Source of the DNA: Leishmania martiniquensis
Taxonomy: Eukaryota > Euglenozoa > Kinetoplastea > Trypanosomatida > Trypanosomatidae
Length of the DNA: 64,000 bases
Assembly: GCF_017916325.1 (NCBI RefSeq)
Contig: NC_090159.1
Coordinates: 91,001-155,000 of the forward strand
Reading direction: 5' to 3'
The notes beneath the pieces are model-generated. The model was not told the origin of the DNA. It searched no databases and was given only the letters and a program-made list of their open reading frames with translations. Position 1 is the first letter of the stretch, and each line of letters begins with the position of its first letter. The position numbers were made by a program, and so were the translations under genes. Shown in pieces: positions 30,704 through 40,983 of the stretch.

Positions 30704-32125
30704 ATGATAGTGCACGATCTCGGGTTCCATTGCCTTCGCGAGATGCTCAGCTTCAATAGCATAGTATTAGCCACTCTTGCTCTGCAGAGTGCCGCTTACC
30801 TAGTGTTGCTGGCGTACACCCAGCAGGTGCACGTCGTCTCTCAGGAAAAGACGGCGAACCGGTCAACTGCGCGAACACGGAGCTTTGTCGGCTCCCACTT
30901 CATTGCAGTGGGAGAGCTTTTCAAGCTTTGCATTTCACTCGTGTGGTTCACGTTTGACGTGATATGTGAGATTCGAAATGAGGCGGAGGGCCCCTGCCAT
31001 TCCTATACCGACAGCGAGCAGGCGATCGAGGTACCCGTCAAGCCATCCGACACGCACACCACCCCCTGCATTATCGAGGAAATCCCCGCGCCGTCGCCCC
31101 TGGAGTGCGCCTCACCGTTGAAAGGCTCTTATGCCGTCCACCTCAGCCATTTCTACATGCGTCACTTCCCTATAAAGCTGTTCAACGATAAGAATGCCGG
31201 CGTGTGGATCACTGAGAGGGCTGTGACACACGTTGTGCCACTGCGAACTCTCGTTGCTCGAAAGGGGTTCACGGCGCTGTTTCTGTGTCGCATGCGCCAC
31301 GCCGTTGGGCTCGACCACAAGTACAAAGAGACGTTGCTCATGATTGTGCCCGCGATCATCTACGCTATTCAGGGGCTGCTGCTCATCTATGCCCTCAAGC
31401 TGTTGGACCCGACGATGTTTCAGGTTCTGTACCAGGTGCGCATCCTGTTCCTGGCAGTCATGATGCGGCTCGTGCTTGATTTTCGTCTCCCGCCCATCCG
31501 GTGGTTCGCGCTGGTGATGCTGATGTTTGGCATCACGCTGGCGCAGATGGGCGCGCAGAGCACGCGAGCGGAGACGACGATCAGTAAGGCAGACGAGGCC
31601 GCACGAGCCGAGATGGAGAACGCCGCGGCGACGGAGAAGACCTCTGGCTCGTGGTCGATGGAGGGGACGCTGGCTGCGCTGACCGGCGGCTTCTTGAGTG
31701 CGCTGTCCGGTGTGTTCATGGAGTTCGTGGTGAAGAGGCGTGGCAGCCACTTCCACTTGTCGGCGCGCAATGTCCATCTTGCCTTCTTCTCCATCGTGTA
31801 CTTCTTCATTGTGTTCGTGTATCAGATCTGTCAGCCGGAGGAGGCAAGTGTGGTGAGTGGTCTCGACGAGTTCACGAGCACCTTCTTCGAGGGCTTCACC
31901 GGGTTGGTGTGGTTCCTGGTTATGCTGCAGGCGATTGGTGGAGTTCTCGTGGCACTGGTGGTGCGCTACTGCGACAACATCGTGAAGTCGTTCTCGACGG
32001 CCTTTGCGATTGTGCTGAGCGGCATTGCGTCTGTCTTTCTGTTTCGCACGCCGCTGAACGGGGCGTTCCTGCTGGGCTCCGTCCTCGTGATGCTGTCCAT
32101 CACGATGTACGTGGTGAAGAAATGA
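30704..32125 (+). CDS. LPG5A: Nucleotide-sugar transporter (LPG5-type UDP-galactose transporter), copy 1, 473 aa
   Basis: SLC35A-family Golgi transporter, expected to exchange UDP-galactose (possibly UDP-GlcNAc) for UMP to feed LPG/phosphoglycan synthesis. TM1 (LSFNSIVLATLALQSAAYLVLLAYTQQ) is followed by a divergent hydrophilic loop. The conserved NST core contains LLMIVPAIIYAIQGLLLIYAL and a VLYQVRILFLAVM segment, with MGAQSTRAE after a TM. A charged Ala/Glu loop precedes the last TMs, and the tail is MYVVKK. The first ATG after the splice site is 30704; an alternative Met at 30743 sits just before the part conserved with copy 2. Its last 297 codons lie in an 891-bp block shared with copy 2, while the first 172 residues are clearly different. 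Which copy is the LPG5A orthologue cannot be settled here. Confidence 0.85.
   Translation: MIVHDLGFHCLREMLSFNSIVLATLALQSAAYLVLLAYTQQVHVVSQEKTANRSTARTRSFVGSHFIAVGELFKLCISLVWFTFDVICEIRNEAEGPCHSYTDSEQAIEVPVKPSDTHTTPCIIEEIPAPSPLECASPLKGSYAVHLSHFYMRHFPIKLFNDKNAGVWITERAVTHVVPLRTLVARKGFTALFLCRMRHAVGLDHKYKETLLMIVPAIIYAIQGLLLIYALKLLDPTMFQVLYQVRILFLAVMMRLVLDFRLPPIRWFALVMLMFGITLAQMGAQSTRAETTISKADEAARAEMENAAATEKTSGSWSMEGTLAALTGGFLSALSGVFMEFVVKRRGSHFHLSARNVHLAFFSIVYFFIVFVYQICQPEEASVVSGLDEFTSTFFEGFTGLVWFLVMLQAIGGVLVALVVRYCDNIVKSFSTAFAIVLSGIASVFLFRTPLNGAFLLGSVLVMLSITMYVVKK
31221..32111 (+). repeat. 891-bp block shared by the two transporters, copy 1
   Basis: Same sequence as 35044-35934 as far as I can see (offset 3,823); translations of both strands agree across it. 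It begins abruptly inside the coding region and ends four codons before the stop. Confidence 0.9.
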
Positions 32126-33209
32126 AAGCTGTGCAGGAGGCTTACGTCCATGCCGTGTTTGTGCGTGTGGGTGTGTCGGATCGAAGGCATGCTGCTCCGT
32201 CGCTTCTTCAAATGAGGAGGACCTTCGATGTGGGTGAATCTGGTAGAAGCACCAATCAGTGGGGGGGACGGGGGCGCTGTGGCCTGCTTGCGTTGGTGTG
32301 TATATGTGTGTGAGGGGGGGTTGCAGTCAGACACTCTCTGGACGTGTTCGAGAGTTGGCGAATGAACCGACAGAGTGGGCAGCGCTCGGGTCACGCGTTA
32401 CCCTCCGTCTTCAGCCTCTCCTTTACACGCCCTCTTATCTTCTCGGCTCACATTTTCTGCGTGCCTTTTTTGAACCTCTTTTCTTTGGTGTGTCACCTCA
32501 ACAATGCCCGTGAATACCGCGACGGTGGGAGGGGGTAAGCCGCACGTACTGTCGATGGTTGTGGCCCGACTCCCCGCCCCTCTCCTCTCCATTTGCTCAT
32601 CGGCTCTCCGACCATCGTGGGGCCTCCTCGCGTCAGCCCTCGGTGACCATTTCGATCGGCTTCCTCTGCCTCCCCTCCCCTTCCCCATCGTGTCCCTCTG
32701 CTCAACTCCTGTAATGAATGCTGTTGTCCTACGCGGCTGCTTCTCCTTTGCCCGCTCGTTTCTCATGGCGGTTTGTTTTGCTCTCGCTGACTATGCACCC
32801 GTTCCGTTTTTGTGTGCGGGAGGAAGGCGAAGGGGGAGGGGGCTGTACTTGACTACATTGGTGGCGCCCCCCCTCTTCCTCCTCCTCCTATGTCTTGCAT
32901 GCGTATCAGCTTTTTCATGGAGAGAGGCAGCCGAGCCTGCGCTCACATAGCTGCACGAGTCCTCCCGTGCTGCTGCGTGCGAACTTCTTCGTTTCGCTCG
33001 GGAGGTATGAACGCCGGCGGAATGCGGCCGTTAGTGGTGAGGAGAGTGCGTGTCGCGTGTGCTTCAAAACTCACTCCCTCTTTCTCACTGCAAGTGTGCA
33101 GATGTGCGTGGCTCTGAGATGGACTTCGCGCTCTGATGAGAAGACGTCATCGCTTCATCCCCTCCTCAGCTGCGGTAAATGTTTCAATTCTTTTGTGAGC
33201 ATTGTGTCC

Positions 33210-33517
33210 TTCGCCTGCCTCTAATAGTGGCGTTCGCCTCGGTGCGTGGCATCGTGAGGAGGGGTGCACCCCGAGTCCCCACGCTCTCTTCTGCGCGGAC
33301 GCCACGCAGCCCGCCTGCCGGCCCTCCGGTACGATTCGCAGACCCTTTGCTATGGGTGGGCAGCGCTGGGCGGATGCTGTGTGCCACAGAGACGTGCGGC
33401 GGTGAGCGGGTGTGCATACGCGCACGCCGCGACTCGTGTCGACGAATGGACGCACTTGGCTCGTGCGCCGGCTGCTTCCGTTGCAGCTGCTATGCCGAAG
33501 CGGTGCTAAGCGGTGCC
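33210..33517. repeat. 308-bp direct repeat, copy 2
   Basis: Matches 25364-25671 throughout. It lacks the 19-bp hairpin that precedes copy 1, so the hairpin arm is not part of the repeat unit beyond TTCGC. Confidence 0.85.
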
Positions 33518-34001
33518 TGTCCTTCTTGAGAAATCTTTGATTTGGGTACGCCATCTGCGTCAAACGCATTACAGAGAGTGCGTCTGCGCTGCATTCGACC
33601 CACTGGGGGGGGGGGCGGGGAAAGAAAGAGAAACACTGCGGTGTTGGCATGGTGTCCATCCGAGAGGGCGCTGAGTTTCAGGCGGGGGCCTTTCCAGTCA
33701 CCACGGACGAGCCCGCATCGTTAGCGGTCGAGGGGTGCGTCGATGGCCCCACTGGACGAATGCCCATCACGTTCAGCTGCTTTTTAAAGTGAGCGGCCCG
33801 GCGGCGAGGGCGAAATTCTTCATCCTCTGTCAGTGTGTCTCCCCCTCCTTCCCCCCAGTCCTTGTCGCCTGTGCATGCAAGTCGTCTCGTGCCAACGCCT
33901 CCTGCACGGAAAAGGGCGACCTATCGGGCGCGGACTACTCTACTCAATCGCCTCAGTCGCTTCCACTTGAAATGAACAAGCGTCAACGGCACTTCCAGCA
34001 A

Positions 34002-34071
34002 GGTGCGGGGCTCGCCCTGGGCCACCCGCATGCACTCGCAACGTAGAAGCGGTGGCTGGAGTAAACTGCTG
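34002..34071. repeat. Repeat family 2, 3' fragment
   Basis: GGTGCGGGGCTCGCCCTGGG through GGAGTAAACTGCTG matches the ends of the 10.4- and 29.3-kb copies with about 10 substitutions; weaker similarity to the 10-kb copy runs on to about 34108. Confidence 0.6.
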
Positions 34072-34539
34072 TTCTGCGCGAACATTTTTTGATAATACGC
34101 ATGAGTGATGGAGCGGGCGTGTCAGAGAGCGAACAGAGATTCTGTGCCGTTGACGAAAGCGAAGCGGTGTTCGCTGTCGCTTCATGGGTGCATTGAGCCT
34201 CAGAGATGTCGACCGTGCCCAGCAGGCCCCTCCCCCTCCTCTGACTCGGTGGTGGACGGACCCCCACGAGAGCCGCTTCATTTTTTTTGTGGCGAACCCG
34301 TGGGCAAAGGCGATGGTGTCGTGGTTGCGCCAGAGGGCGGAAGGGGCCTCCAGGGACATCGCTGTGCAACGTCTCCTCTTCCTGTCTTGAACAGATGGTT
34401 AGCAGCGATGGGCGCGCACGCCGATTCCTGACAAACGGTGATGATGTGAGCCCGCGATGTCATCCGTCACTGGTCTCTCTTTCTCTGCGCTCCTTCTCTT
34501 TTCATGTGTGCACTGATACACGTCTGCGGAAGCACTGCG

Positions 34540-34564
34540 CCTCTCTTCCGTGTGCTTTCACAAG
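34540..34564 (+). promoter_or_regulatory. Predicted trans-splice acceptor for transporter 2
   Basis: GCCTCTCTTCCGTGTGCTTTC then AAG, with AG at 34563-34564, 46 nt before the ATG at 34611. A T/C tract at 34470-34504 could serve an alternative site. Confidence 0.45.
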
Positions 34565-34610
34565 GCATCACCACGACGGCAGTATCGACACTTTTCACTG
34601 TGCTTCAGTC

Positions 34611-35948
34611 ATGTGGGTGCGGCGCTATGTGCTCAGCTTCAATACCCTCGCGTTGGTACTGCTCGCCGTGCAAAATGCCGGGTACCTGGTGCTGATAGGC
34701 TACACTCAGCAGTCCGAGCACTCCCCGCTCGCGGTGGGGGGCGCAGAGCCAGAGGAGGAAGAGGTGCATACCCCCACCTTCAACGCGTTACATTTTCTGG
34801 CCACAACAGAACTCGCGAAGCTATTATTATCTCTGCTATGGTGCGTTGTCGACGAAGTGCGAGCAATGCAGCAGGAGAATCTGACCGTTGAGGCTGCCAG
34901 CACCCCAATGTCCGCTTTACTGGTAGAGGAGGCAGAGCCGAACACGATCACAGCATTCGCGGAGGCGCCCAAGGGCTTTTCAGATGAGGTGTGTCGTGCT
35001 TCCCACACACTCAGCGACGTCGCGGAGGAAATCGACATCGAGCCTGTGACACACGTTGTGCCACTGCGAACTCTCGTTGCTCGAAAGGGGTTCACGGCGC
35101 TGTTTCTGTGTCGCATGCGCCACGCCGTTGGGCTCGACCACAAGTACAAAGAGACGTTGCTCATGATTGTGCCCGCGATCATCTACGCTATTCAGGGGCT
35201 GCTGCTCATCTATGCCCTCAAGCTGTTGGACCCGACGATGTTTCAGGTTCTGTACCAGGTGCGCATCCTGTTCCTGGCAGTCATGATGCGGCTCGTGCTT
35301 GATTTTCGTCTCCCGCCCATCCGGTGGTTCGCGCTGGTGATGCTGATGTTTGGCATCACGCTGGCGCAGATGGGCGCGCAGAGCACGCGAGCGGAGACGA
35401 CGATCAGTAAGGCAGACGAGGCCGCACGAGCCGAGATGGAGAACGCCGCGGCGACGGAGAAGACCTCTGGCTCGTGGTCGATGGAGGGGACGCTGGCTGC
35501 GCTGACCGGCGGCTTCTTGAGTGCGCTGTCCGGTGTGTTCATGGAGTTCGTGGTGAAGAGGCGTGGCAGCCACTTCCACTTGTCGGCGCGCAATGTCCAT
35601 CTTGCCTTCTTCTCCATCGTGTACTTCTTCATTGTGTTCGTGTATCAGATCTGTCAGCCGGAGGAGGCAAGTGTGGTGAGTGGTCTCGACGAGTTCACGA
35701 GCACCTTCTTCGAGGGCTTCACCGGGTTGGTGTGGTTCCTGGTTATGCTGCAGGCGATTGGTGGAGTTCTCGTGGCACTGGTGGTGCGCTACTGCGACAA
35801 CATCGTGAAGTCGTTCTCGACGGCCTTTGCGATTGTGCTGAGCGGCATTGCGTCTGTCTTTCTGTTTCGCACGCCGCTGAACGGGGCGTTCCTGCTGGGC
35901 TCCGTCCTCGTGATGCTGTCCATCACGATGTACGCAGCAAAAAGGTGA
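34611..35948 (+). CDS. Nucleotide-sugar transporter (LPG5-type), copy 2, 445 aa
   Basis: Paralogue of the gene at 30704-32125. The start ATG gives MWVRRYVLSFNTLALVLLAV as TM1; an open frame continues far upstream but without a better ATG near the splice signal. Residues 1-144 differ from copy 1: related but diverged TM1, and a shorter acidic loop in place of copy 1's longer loop. From THVVPLRTLVARKG onward the two proteins match up to the last residues (MYAAKR here, MYVVKK there). The divergent N-terminal part covers TM1 and the first loops, so substrate or targeting could differ while the core is the same. The pair is about 3.8 kb apart in direct orientation. Confidence 0.85.
   Translation: MWVRRYVLSFNTLALVLLAVQNAGYLVLIGYTQQSEHSPLAVGGAEPEEEEVHTPTFNALHFLATTELAKLLLSLLWCVVDEVRAMQQENLTVEAASTPMSALLVEEAEPNTITAFAEAPKGFSDEVCRASHTLSDVAEEIDIEPVTHVVPLRTLVARKGFTALFLCRMRHAVGLDHKYKETLLMIVPAIIYAIQGLLLIYALKLLDPTMFQVLYQVRILFLAVMMRLVLDFRLPPIRWFALVMLMFGITLAQMGAQSTRAETTISKADEAARAEMENAAATEKTSGSWSMEGTLAALTGGFLSALSGVFMEFVVKRRGSHFHLSARNVHLAFFSIVYFFIVFVYQICQPEEASVVSGLDEFTSTFFEGFTGLVWFLVMLQAIGGVLVALVVRYCDNIVKSFSTAFAIVLSGIASVFLFRTPLNGAFLLGSVLVMLSITMYAAKR
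35044..35934 (+). repeat. 891-bp block shared by the two transporters, copy 2
   Basis: Counterpart of 31221-32111. Sequence upstream falls at once to recognisable but diverged homology, and downstream to none. Confidence 0.9.
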
Positions 35949-36092
35949 GGGCGCTTTGACCTCAAGCCGTGGGTGCGATAGCGGATGTCGTCATTGTGAC
36001 CGGTGACCTGCTGAGTTTTTTTGGCGTGTGTGTGTGTGGGCAACGTTTTTTATGCGCGCAGTTAGTTCTCTGGGCAGGGCTGTCTGGAGTCG

Positions 36093-36586
36093 GAGGGCGA
36101 CACACCTTAGCGCGTCTGGGTGTCTCGGGGGCGCCATACGTCAGGGAAGAAAAGGCAAGCAGCCCCCTCAAACTTCCCGCGCCTGCCCCTGCCCAACGAC
36201 GAGCCACTGCTCATGGTGACAGAGTCGGCTCACCGTAGCGCAGCGACGTCGGAGCGACGCGGCGCCACTCACGTCGGCGGCCAGGTCCTGCACGACGCTG
36301 CGTCGCGTCGGCCTGCCACAGCGGTCGCGTTTGTATGATCCACTGGACGTGCAAAGCGGCCGCATGAATCCAGCGCATAGCCCCCAGCCCTCGCCGCCTG
36401 CTGGCGAGGCACCCTGAGCGGCTCCGCGAGATGCGCCACAGGGTGCACTGACCCAAGCGAATGCGGCTGCGAGGCGACCTGCGCAGCGGGTGGTGGGTAG
36501 GGTGTGAGGCCGAGGCCGTGCTCCTAGAACTGAGCCCGCACGTTGCTGTCACCGGTGCCTACCGCCGCTTCGCGCCACGCGAGAGG
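36093..36586 (+). repeat. Repeat family 1, copy C (494 bp)
   Basis: Direct-orientation match to 6821-7314 (offset 29,272 bp), about 145 bp after the stop of transporter 2. It lacks the last 78 bp and A-tail of copy A. The one base by which A differs from B is here the same as in B. Confidence 0.75.
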
Positions 36587-38920
36587 GATCAATGATGTCG
36601 GGGGTGGAACTCGTGAGCGATCTGAACGCGTGTTCGTGCTTAGGGAACAAATACTGTGTGGGGAGGGGAAGCAGCGTCCATTGGCACTCGGTATCCTGCA
36701 GGGCTCACTCGTGCGCGTCCTTAACGGAGGTGGTGCGTGAGGCTTCAGTGGCGGAATGTACTCAATACACATAGCAGGGAAGGAGATGGAGCCCCTAAAG
36801 GGACGCAGAGCCGGGCCATTCACGCACGCACACACTGAGCTGAATGGCTCTGTGGTGCTGGCGGTAGAGCGATGGAACGCCCTCGCGTATCAGCACGACA
36901 CATACATCATACACTCACCAAAAGCAATCGCTTTAGCCGCGCTCCTTCCGGTGTGTGTGTGTATGTGCGCATGCGCGTTCGTCGTCGGTTTTAGCTGTAG
37001 ATGACGTAGTCGAACGCAGGCCGCTGCCCTGTATATGTGTGCATGCCTGTATCCTTCGGTGGGGCGAGCTCACCTATTAGCAGCTTTTCACACCCCCGAC
37101 CCCAATGCACACACAGCCGCACAAATCGATATCCCAAAGCAAAGCCTCTGGACTTCGCGGAGAGCACTGCCGGACGCAGCAGTTTGCCCGGAAGAGCGCA
37201 GCGTGGCAGCATGAAAGTGCGACACGAAATGCGTTAGCAGGTCCCGAAGAAGTATTGGGCGAAAGCCCCTCGATGAAGCGATCGCGTCTCACGTGAAGGA
37301 GTGTGGCAACGTCCAGCTGAGGATGAGGCTGATATTTGTGTGCCAGTGGCGTTGGGGTAGGGGGCGAAGCGGCGCCTCTGGATTGCAGAGGAAGAGGACC
37401 GCAGCTTTGTTGCTTGATGCGCGCACACGCACACGTATCCTTCTATACACGTAAACCGCTTAGGGGCAGACTATTGATGGCTATCGAGGCAGTCAAGCCC
37501 TGTCGCCCTCCAAAACACGTTACTGCCCCCTCCCCTCCCCCCGACTTTCCTCTTCTCCTTTCTCCCCCTTTTCCCCTGCCTCTCTTCTCCCTTTCTCGGC
37601 GAAGGCAAAAAAAACACGTGAGCCGGCGAAGCGGCGGGCACGTGCAAAAAGGGTCCGACACTTATATCGCTTGTACCTCTCCCCTCTCGCTGCTTCTCTC
37701 TGTCTGTTTCTCTCTGTCTGTGTGTGTATCTGCGTTGGTGTGTGTGTATGTGTATGTGTGTGTGTGCTTATTCGTCTCTATTGGTATGTTCACAAATCGG
37801 TTTCTCAGTTTCTTAGTGCGCTTCTTTTCGCCACTCTCCCTCTCACACAGACACGCCAAAGGAAAACCGCTCACCCGCCGATTGACTCGAGTGCGCTTGT
37901 CGCACCAGCAAGCAGCCGCAGAACAATAACGTGCGTTGCTCATTACGGCCCTTTCGTCCTGTACCGTTGTGCTTCACGAGCTTTGCCACCGTCACCGTGG
38001 CATTTCGTTTTTTTCTTTTTTTGCTCGCGCGGTGTAAATTACGTTTCATTCGATGTTTTTACCTTTGTGGCTTTTTTACTGCTCCCCCCCAGCTGTCAGA
38101 GGACAACTGCATCGACGAATCACCTGGCCCAGAGGAGGAGGAGGAGGGGGGCCTGAGGGGACTGTTTTCACTGCCTACACGAACAGACTACGCGGCGAAG
38201 GACCCGCCACTAAGTTATAGGCACACTCGCGGGCGGGGGCGAGCATGTCTCCGGCACCCGTCCCGCGAGCAGCCTAATGTCTGCTGTGTTCTGTCCTATA
38301 AAAAGATAGTGAAACGCTTTGCCGACCAGAGTTCCCCCCCTCCCCCCTGGCGATGCCTGCTCAACGCGCCGTGAGGGGGACGAGAAGGGCACTGGTTCCG
38401 GTCCGAAGTCTGCTGACAGGATAAAGTGAGGCCCGCGAGCGCAGCGAAGCCGCGGCGAGATTTGCTCCCCAAATGTGGAGGAGCGCTGTTCGAGCGCATG
38501 CGACGAGCAGGAGCGCCAGCCACTCACCTCACGTTCTTCTCCTCCCCTCCCGCTTTTCTCGTCTCTCACACAACGCAGTCGCACGTGGCTCATTGTTTCT
38601 CCCACGTCCACCCTGCCAAACGGATGCATTGGCTCGGCAGATAGCCTCGACCCTCTCGTGCCTGGGGGAGTGTTCCCGCTCCCTTTCCGCCCACCCCCGA
38701 TCTCCATCGGGGCACCTCCCTCGCACTCCCTTCTCTGAAATGAAGTGCAGCCCCCCTCCCGCCAAATAGCGGAAGATGTCCGCAATTTACCCTCATGGCG
38801 CGTCGGCCTGCCTCCTCTCCCCCTTTTTCCCTAGTCGGCAAGAGGTCCTCACATGAGAGGGGGAGGGCGCATGCGGGAACGAGTACGCATGCAATGAGTG
38901 GGCGGAACGAGAAGCATGTG

Positions 38921-38966
38921 CATATATATATACACACATATATACATATACATACATATACATATC
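38921..38966. repeat. AT/AC microsatellite
   Basis: Alternating TA and CA dinucleotides with TACATA interruptions over about 46 bp. Confidence 0.9.
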
Positions 38967-39548
38967 AGCCTTTGCGCTTTTTTGCCTCCGCTCGGCCGTA
39001 GTATGTTGCGATGAAGGCTCTAAAAGCGTTTTCCCTCCCCTTTCCTCAATACGCCGATGGTTATTCTCTCTGTGTCTCATGCGCCGTGCTCAGCTTGGAC
39101 ACAGCGCTCTCTTCGGCCGAGAGCACATGGCGGCAGGTGCAGCGTCAGGCACGCGCGCACATAAATACACACAGTGTCACAGCCGACTGCCATTAATGGT
39201 CAGTCCTCTTTCGACTTTCATTCTGTGAACTCTTCTTTTCCAATATCCTTTGTGGCCCGCTCGCTTGTTTTAACGGCTCGTCTTCAGTGAAGCGCGTCTG
39301 TGTTCCCACTCCACCCCCCTCCGCCTCTATCGTTTCTAACCCCCTACCTGGAGTGCTCTCATTGAGCTGCGTCTTGGTCCTTACGGCTCTCATGCTCGAC
39401 GCCTGTCCCTCGTTGAACTTCTCTACCACGTGTCTTCTGGTATGGCCGCCGTCTGCCACGCCTCGAGCCCGGCTTTTATTGTAATGCCTCGAAGGAAACT
39501 TGAGGTCCGCTGGTGCGCCTCTCATATGGACTCACTCGTGCATGTGCC

Positions 39549-39579
39549 TTTCGCTCGCCTATCCTCTCTCGTCCATCAG
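39549..39579 (+). promoter_or_regulatory. Predicted trans-splice acceptor for aspartate aminotransferase
   Basis: TTTCGCTCGCCTATCCTCTC then AG at 39578-39579, leaving a leader of 108 nt before the ATG at 39688. Confidence 0.5.
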
Positions 39580-39620
39580 GTTCGCCGACGCACGGCAGCC
39601 ACAAACCTAAACAACGCATC

Positions 39621-39639
39621 ATATATATATATATATATA
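39621..39639. repeat. (AT)9 run in the predicted 5'UTR of aspartate aminotransferase
   Basis: A self-complementary AT run about 50 nt before the start codon; length polymorphism and a weak hairpin in the leader are possible. Confidence 0.85.
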
Positions 39640-39687
39640 CACGCCTGCAGGCGAGAACGAACGCGCATCCAATACATACTGGCACGC

Positions 39688-40983
39688 ATGCTTCGCCACG
39701 TGCGCTCTTCCGCCTTTGTGGCCACCGGCACGAGTTTGGCGCCGGCCAGCTGCCGCCGTGCTGGCTCCACGAGCTTTTTTTCGGGGGTGCGGCGGGCGCC
39801 CCCGGATGCGATCATGGGCATTGCGGCAGACTTCGCCAAGGACATGTGCCCAAACAAGGTGAACCTCTGTGTGGGAGTGTACCGTGACGAGCAGAACAAG
39901 CCGTTTGTGCTGGAGTCGGTGCGGAGGGCCATGTCGCTCATTGTGGAACGCGACACGCAGATGGACTACGCACCCATCGCGGGCCTGCCGTCCTTTGTGA
40001 ACAGCGTGCAGCGACTATGCTTTGGAAAGCCGGCGGTGGACGTGCAAGGGGACCGCATTGCCTCAGTGCAGACACTTAGCGGCACCGGCGCCCTGCATCT
40101 AGGCGTGGAGCTGCTGCATTCCATCTCTGGCGGCTCTGGACCCGCGCCGCTGCACATTCCAAGTCCTTCCTACCCTAATCACCTGAACATTCTGCAGCAT
40201 CTGAACGTAAAGGCCTGCTACTACCCGTATTACAATCTACAGACGCACCGTCTGAACATCGATGCGATGCTCAACCATCTGCGCCAGCTGCCCGCCAACT
40301 CTGTCGTCCTGCTGCACGCCTGCGCGCACAACCCGACCGGGTGCGACCCGACGCCCGAAGAGTGGCAGCAGATTGTCGACGTCGTCCGCCGTGGTGACCT
40401 TGTTCCGTTCGTGGACATGGCCTATCAAGGCTTCGCGACGGGCGACATCGAACACGATGCCTACGTCCTGCGCGCGTTGAATCAGCAAGAGGTCCCCACC
40501 TATCTAGTGGCCCAGTCCTTGGCGAAGAGCTTCGGTCTCTATGGGCATCGCATAGGGGCCCTGCATGTCCGCTGCACGACGCAGAAGGAGAAAACAAACG
40601 TCTTGTCGCACCTGCAGTCGACGATCCGCGCGACGTATAGCAACCCGCCCATCTTCGGTGCTCGCATTGCGGACGAGATTCTGCGGACCCCGCAGCTGCG
40701 CGAGCTGTGGAAGTCGGAGCTGCGTCAGATGTCGAGCCGGCTGCAGGATGTGCGGCACCGCCTCGTGGCCCAGCTGCGTGCATGCGGCTCGACGCGCGAC
40801 TGGGAGTACCTCGAGAAAGGCGTGGGAATGATGTCGCTGACAGGGCTGACGGAGGAGCAGGTGATGGCGCTGCAGCAGAGGTACAGCGTCTACCTGACGC
40901 GCAACGGCCGCATCGCATTTTCGGGGCTGAGCTCCGAAAACGTCGCTTACGTCGCGCAGGCCATTCACGAGGTGTCCCGGTAA
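39688..40983 (+). CDS. ASAT: Aspartate aminotransferase, mitochondrial, 431 aa
   Basis: PLP enzyme interconverting aspartate + 2-oxoglutarate with oxaloacetate + glutamate; fold type I, class I. Visible residues are N215 in AHNPTGCDPT, the PLP lysine K280 in SLAKSFGLYGHRIG, and R408 in LTRNGRIAFSGL for the substrate carboxylate. The N-terminus (MLRHVRSSAFVATG..., Arg/Ser/Ala-rich, no acids for 35 residues) is a mitochondrial presequence; mature homology begins near PPDAIMGIAADFAKD. The ATG at 39688 is chosen because the more upstream in-frame ATGs fall in low-complexity or AT-repeat leader sequence. Length is normal for the mitochondrial isoform. Confidence 0.95.
   Translation: MLRHVRSSAFVATGTSLAPASCRRAGSTSFFSGVRRAPPDAIMGIAADFAKDMCPNKVNLCVGVYRDEQNKPFVLESVRRAMSLIVERDTQMDYAPIAGLPSFVNSVQRLCFGKPAVDVQGDRIASVQTLSGTGALHLGVELLHSISGGSGPAPLHIPSPSYPNHLNILQHLNVKACYYPYYNLQTHRLNIDAMLNHLRQLPANSVVLLHACAHNPTGCDPTPEEWQQIVDVVRRGDLVPFVDMAYQGFATGDIEHDAYVLRALNQQEVPTYLVAQSLAKSFGLYGHRIGALHVRCTTQKEKTNVLSHLQSTIRATYSNPPIFGARIADEILRTPQLRELWKSELRQMSSRLQDVRHRLVAQLRACGSTRDWEYLEKGVGMMSLTGLTEEQVMALQQRYSVYLTRNGRIAFSGLSSENVAYVAQAIHEVSR

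Larger units (their letters stand above)
32126..34610. other. Intergenic spacer between the two transporters
   Basis: No supported gene. Contains 308-bp repeat copy 2 (33210-33517), a G-rich run near 33605-33620, a fragment of repeat family 2 (34002-34071), and pyrimidine tracts. The 3' flank of transporter 1 is not similar to that of transporter 2. Confidence 0.6.
35949..39687. other. Intergenic spacer, 3.7 kb, with repeat family 1 copy C
   Basis: No supported gene. Contains repeat copy C (36093-36586), GT/CA-rich runs (about 36952-36968 and 37720-37766), pyrimidine-rich sequence (37525-37600), an AT/AC microsatellite (38921-38966) and the leader region of the aminotransferase gene. Confidence 0.55.
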
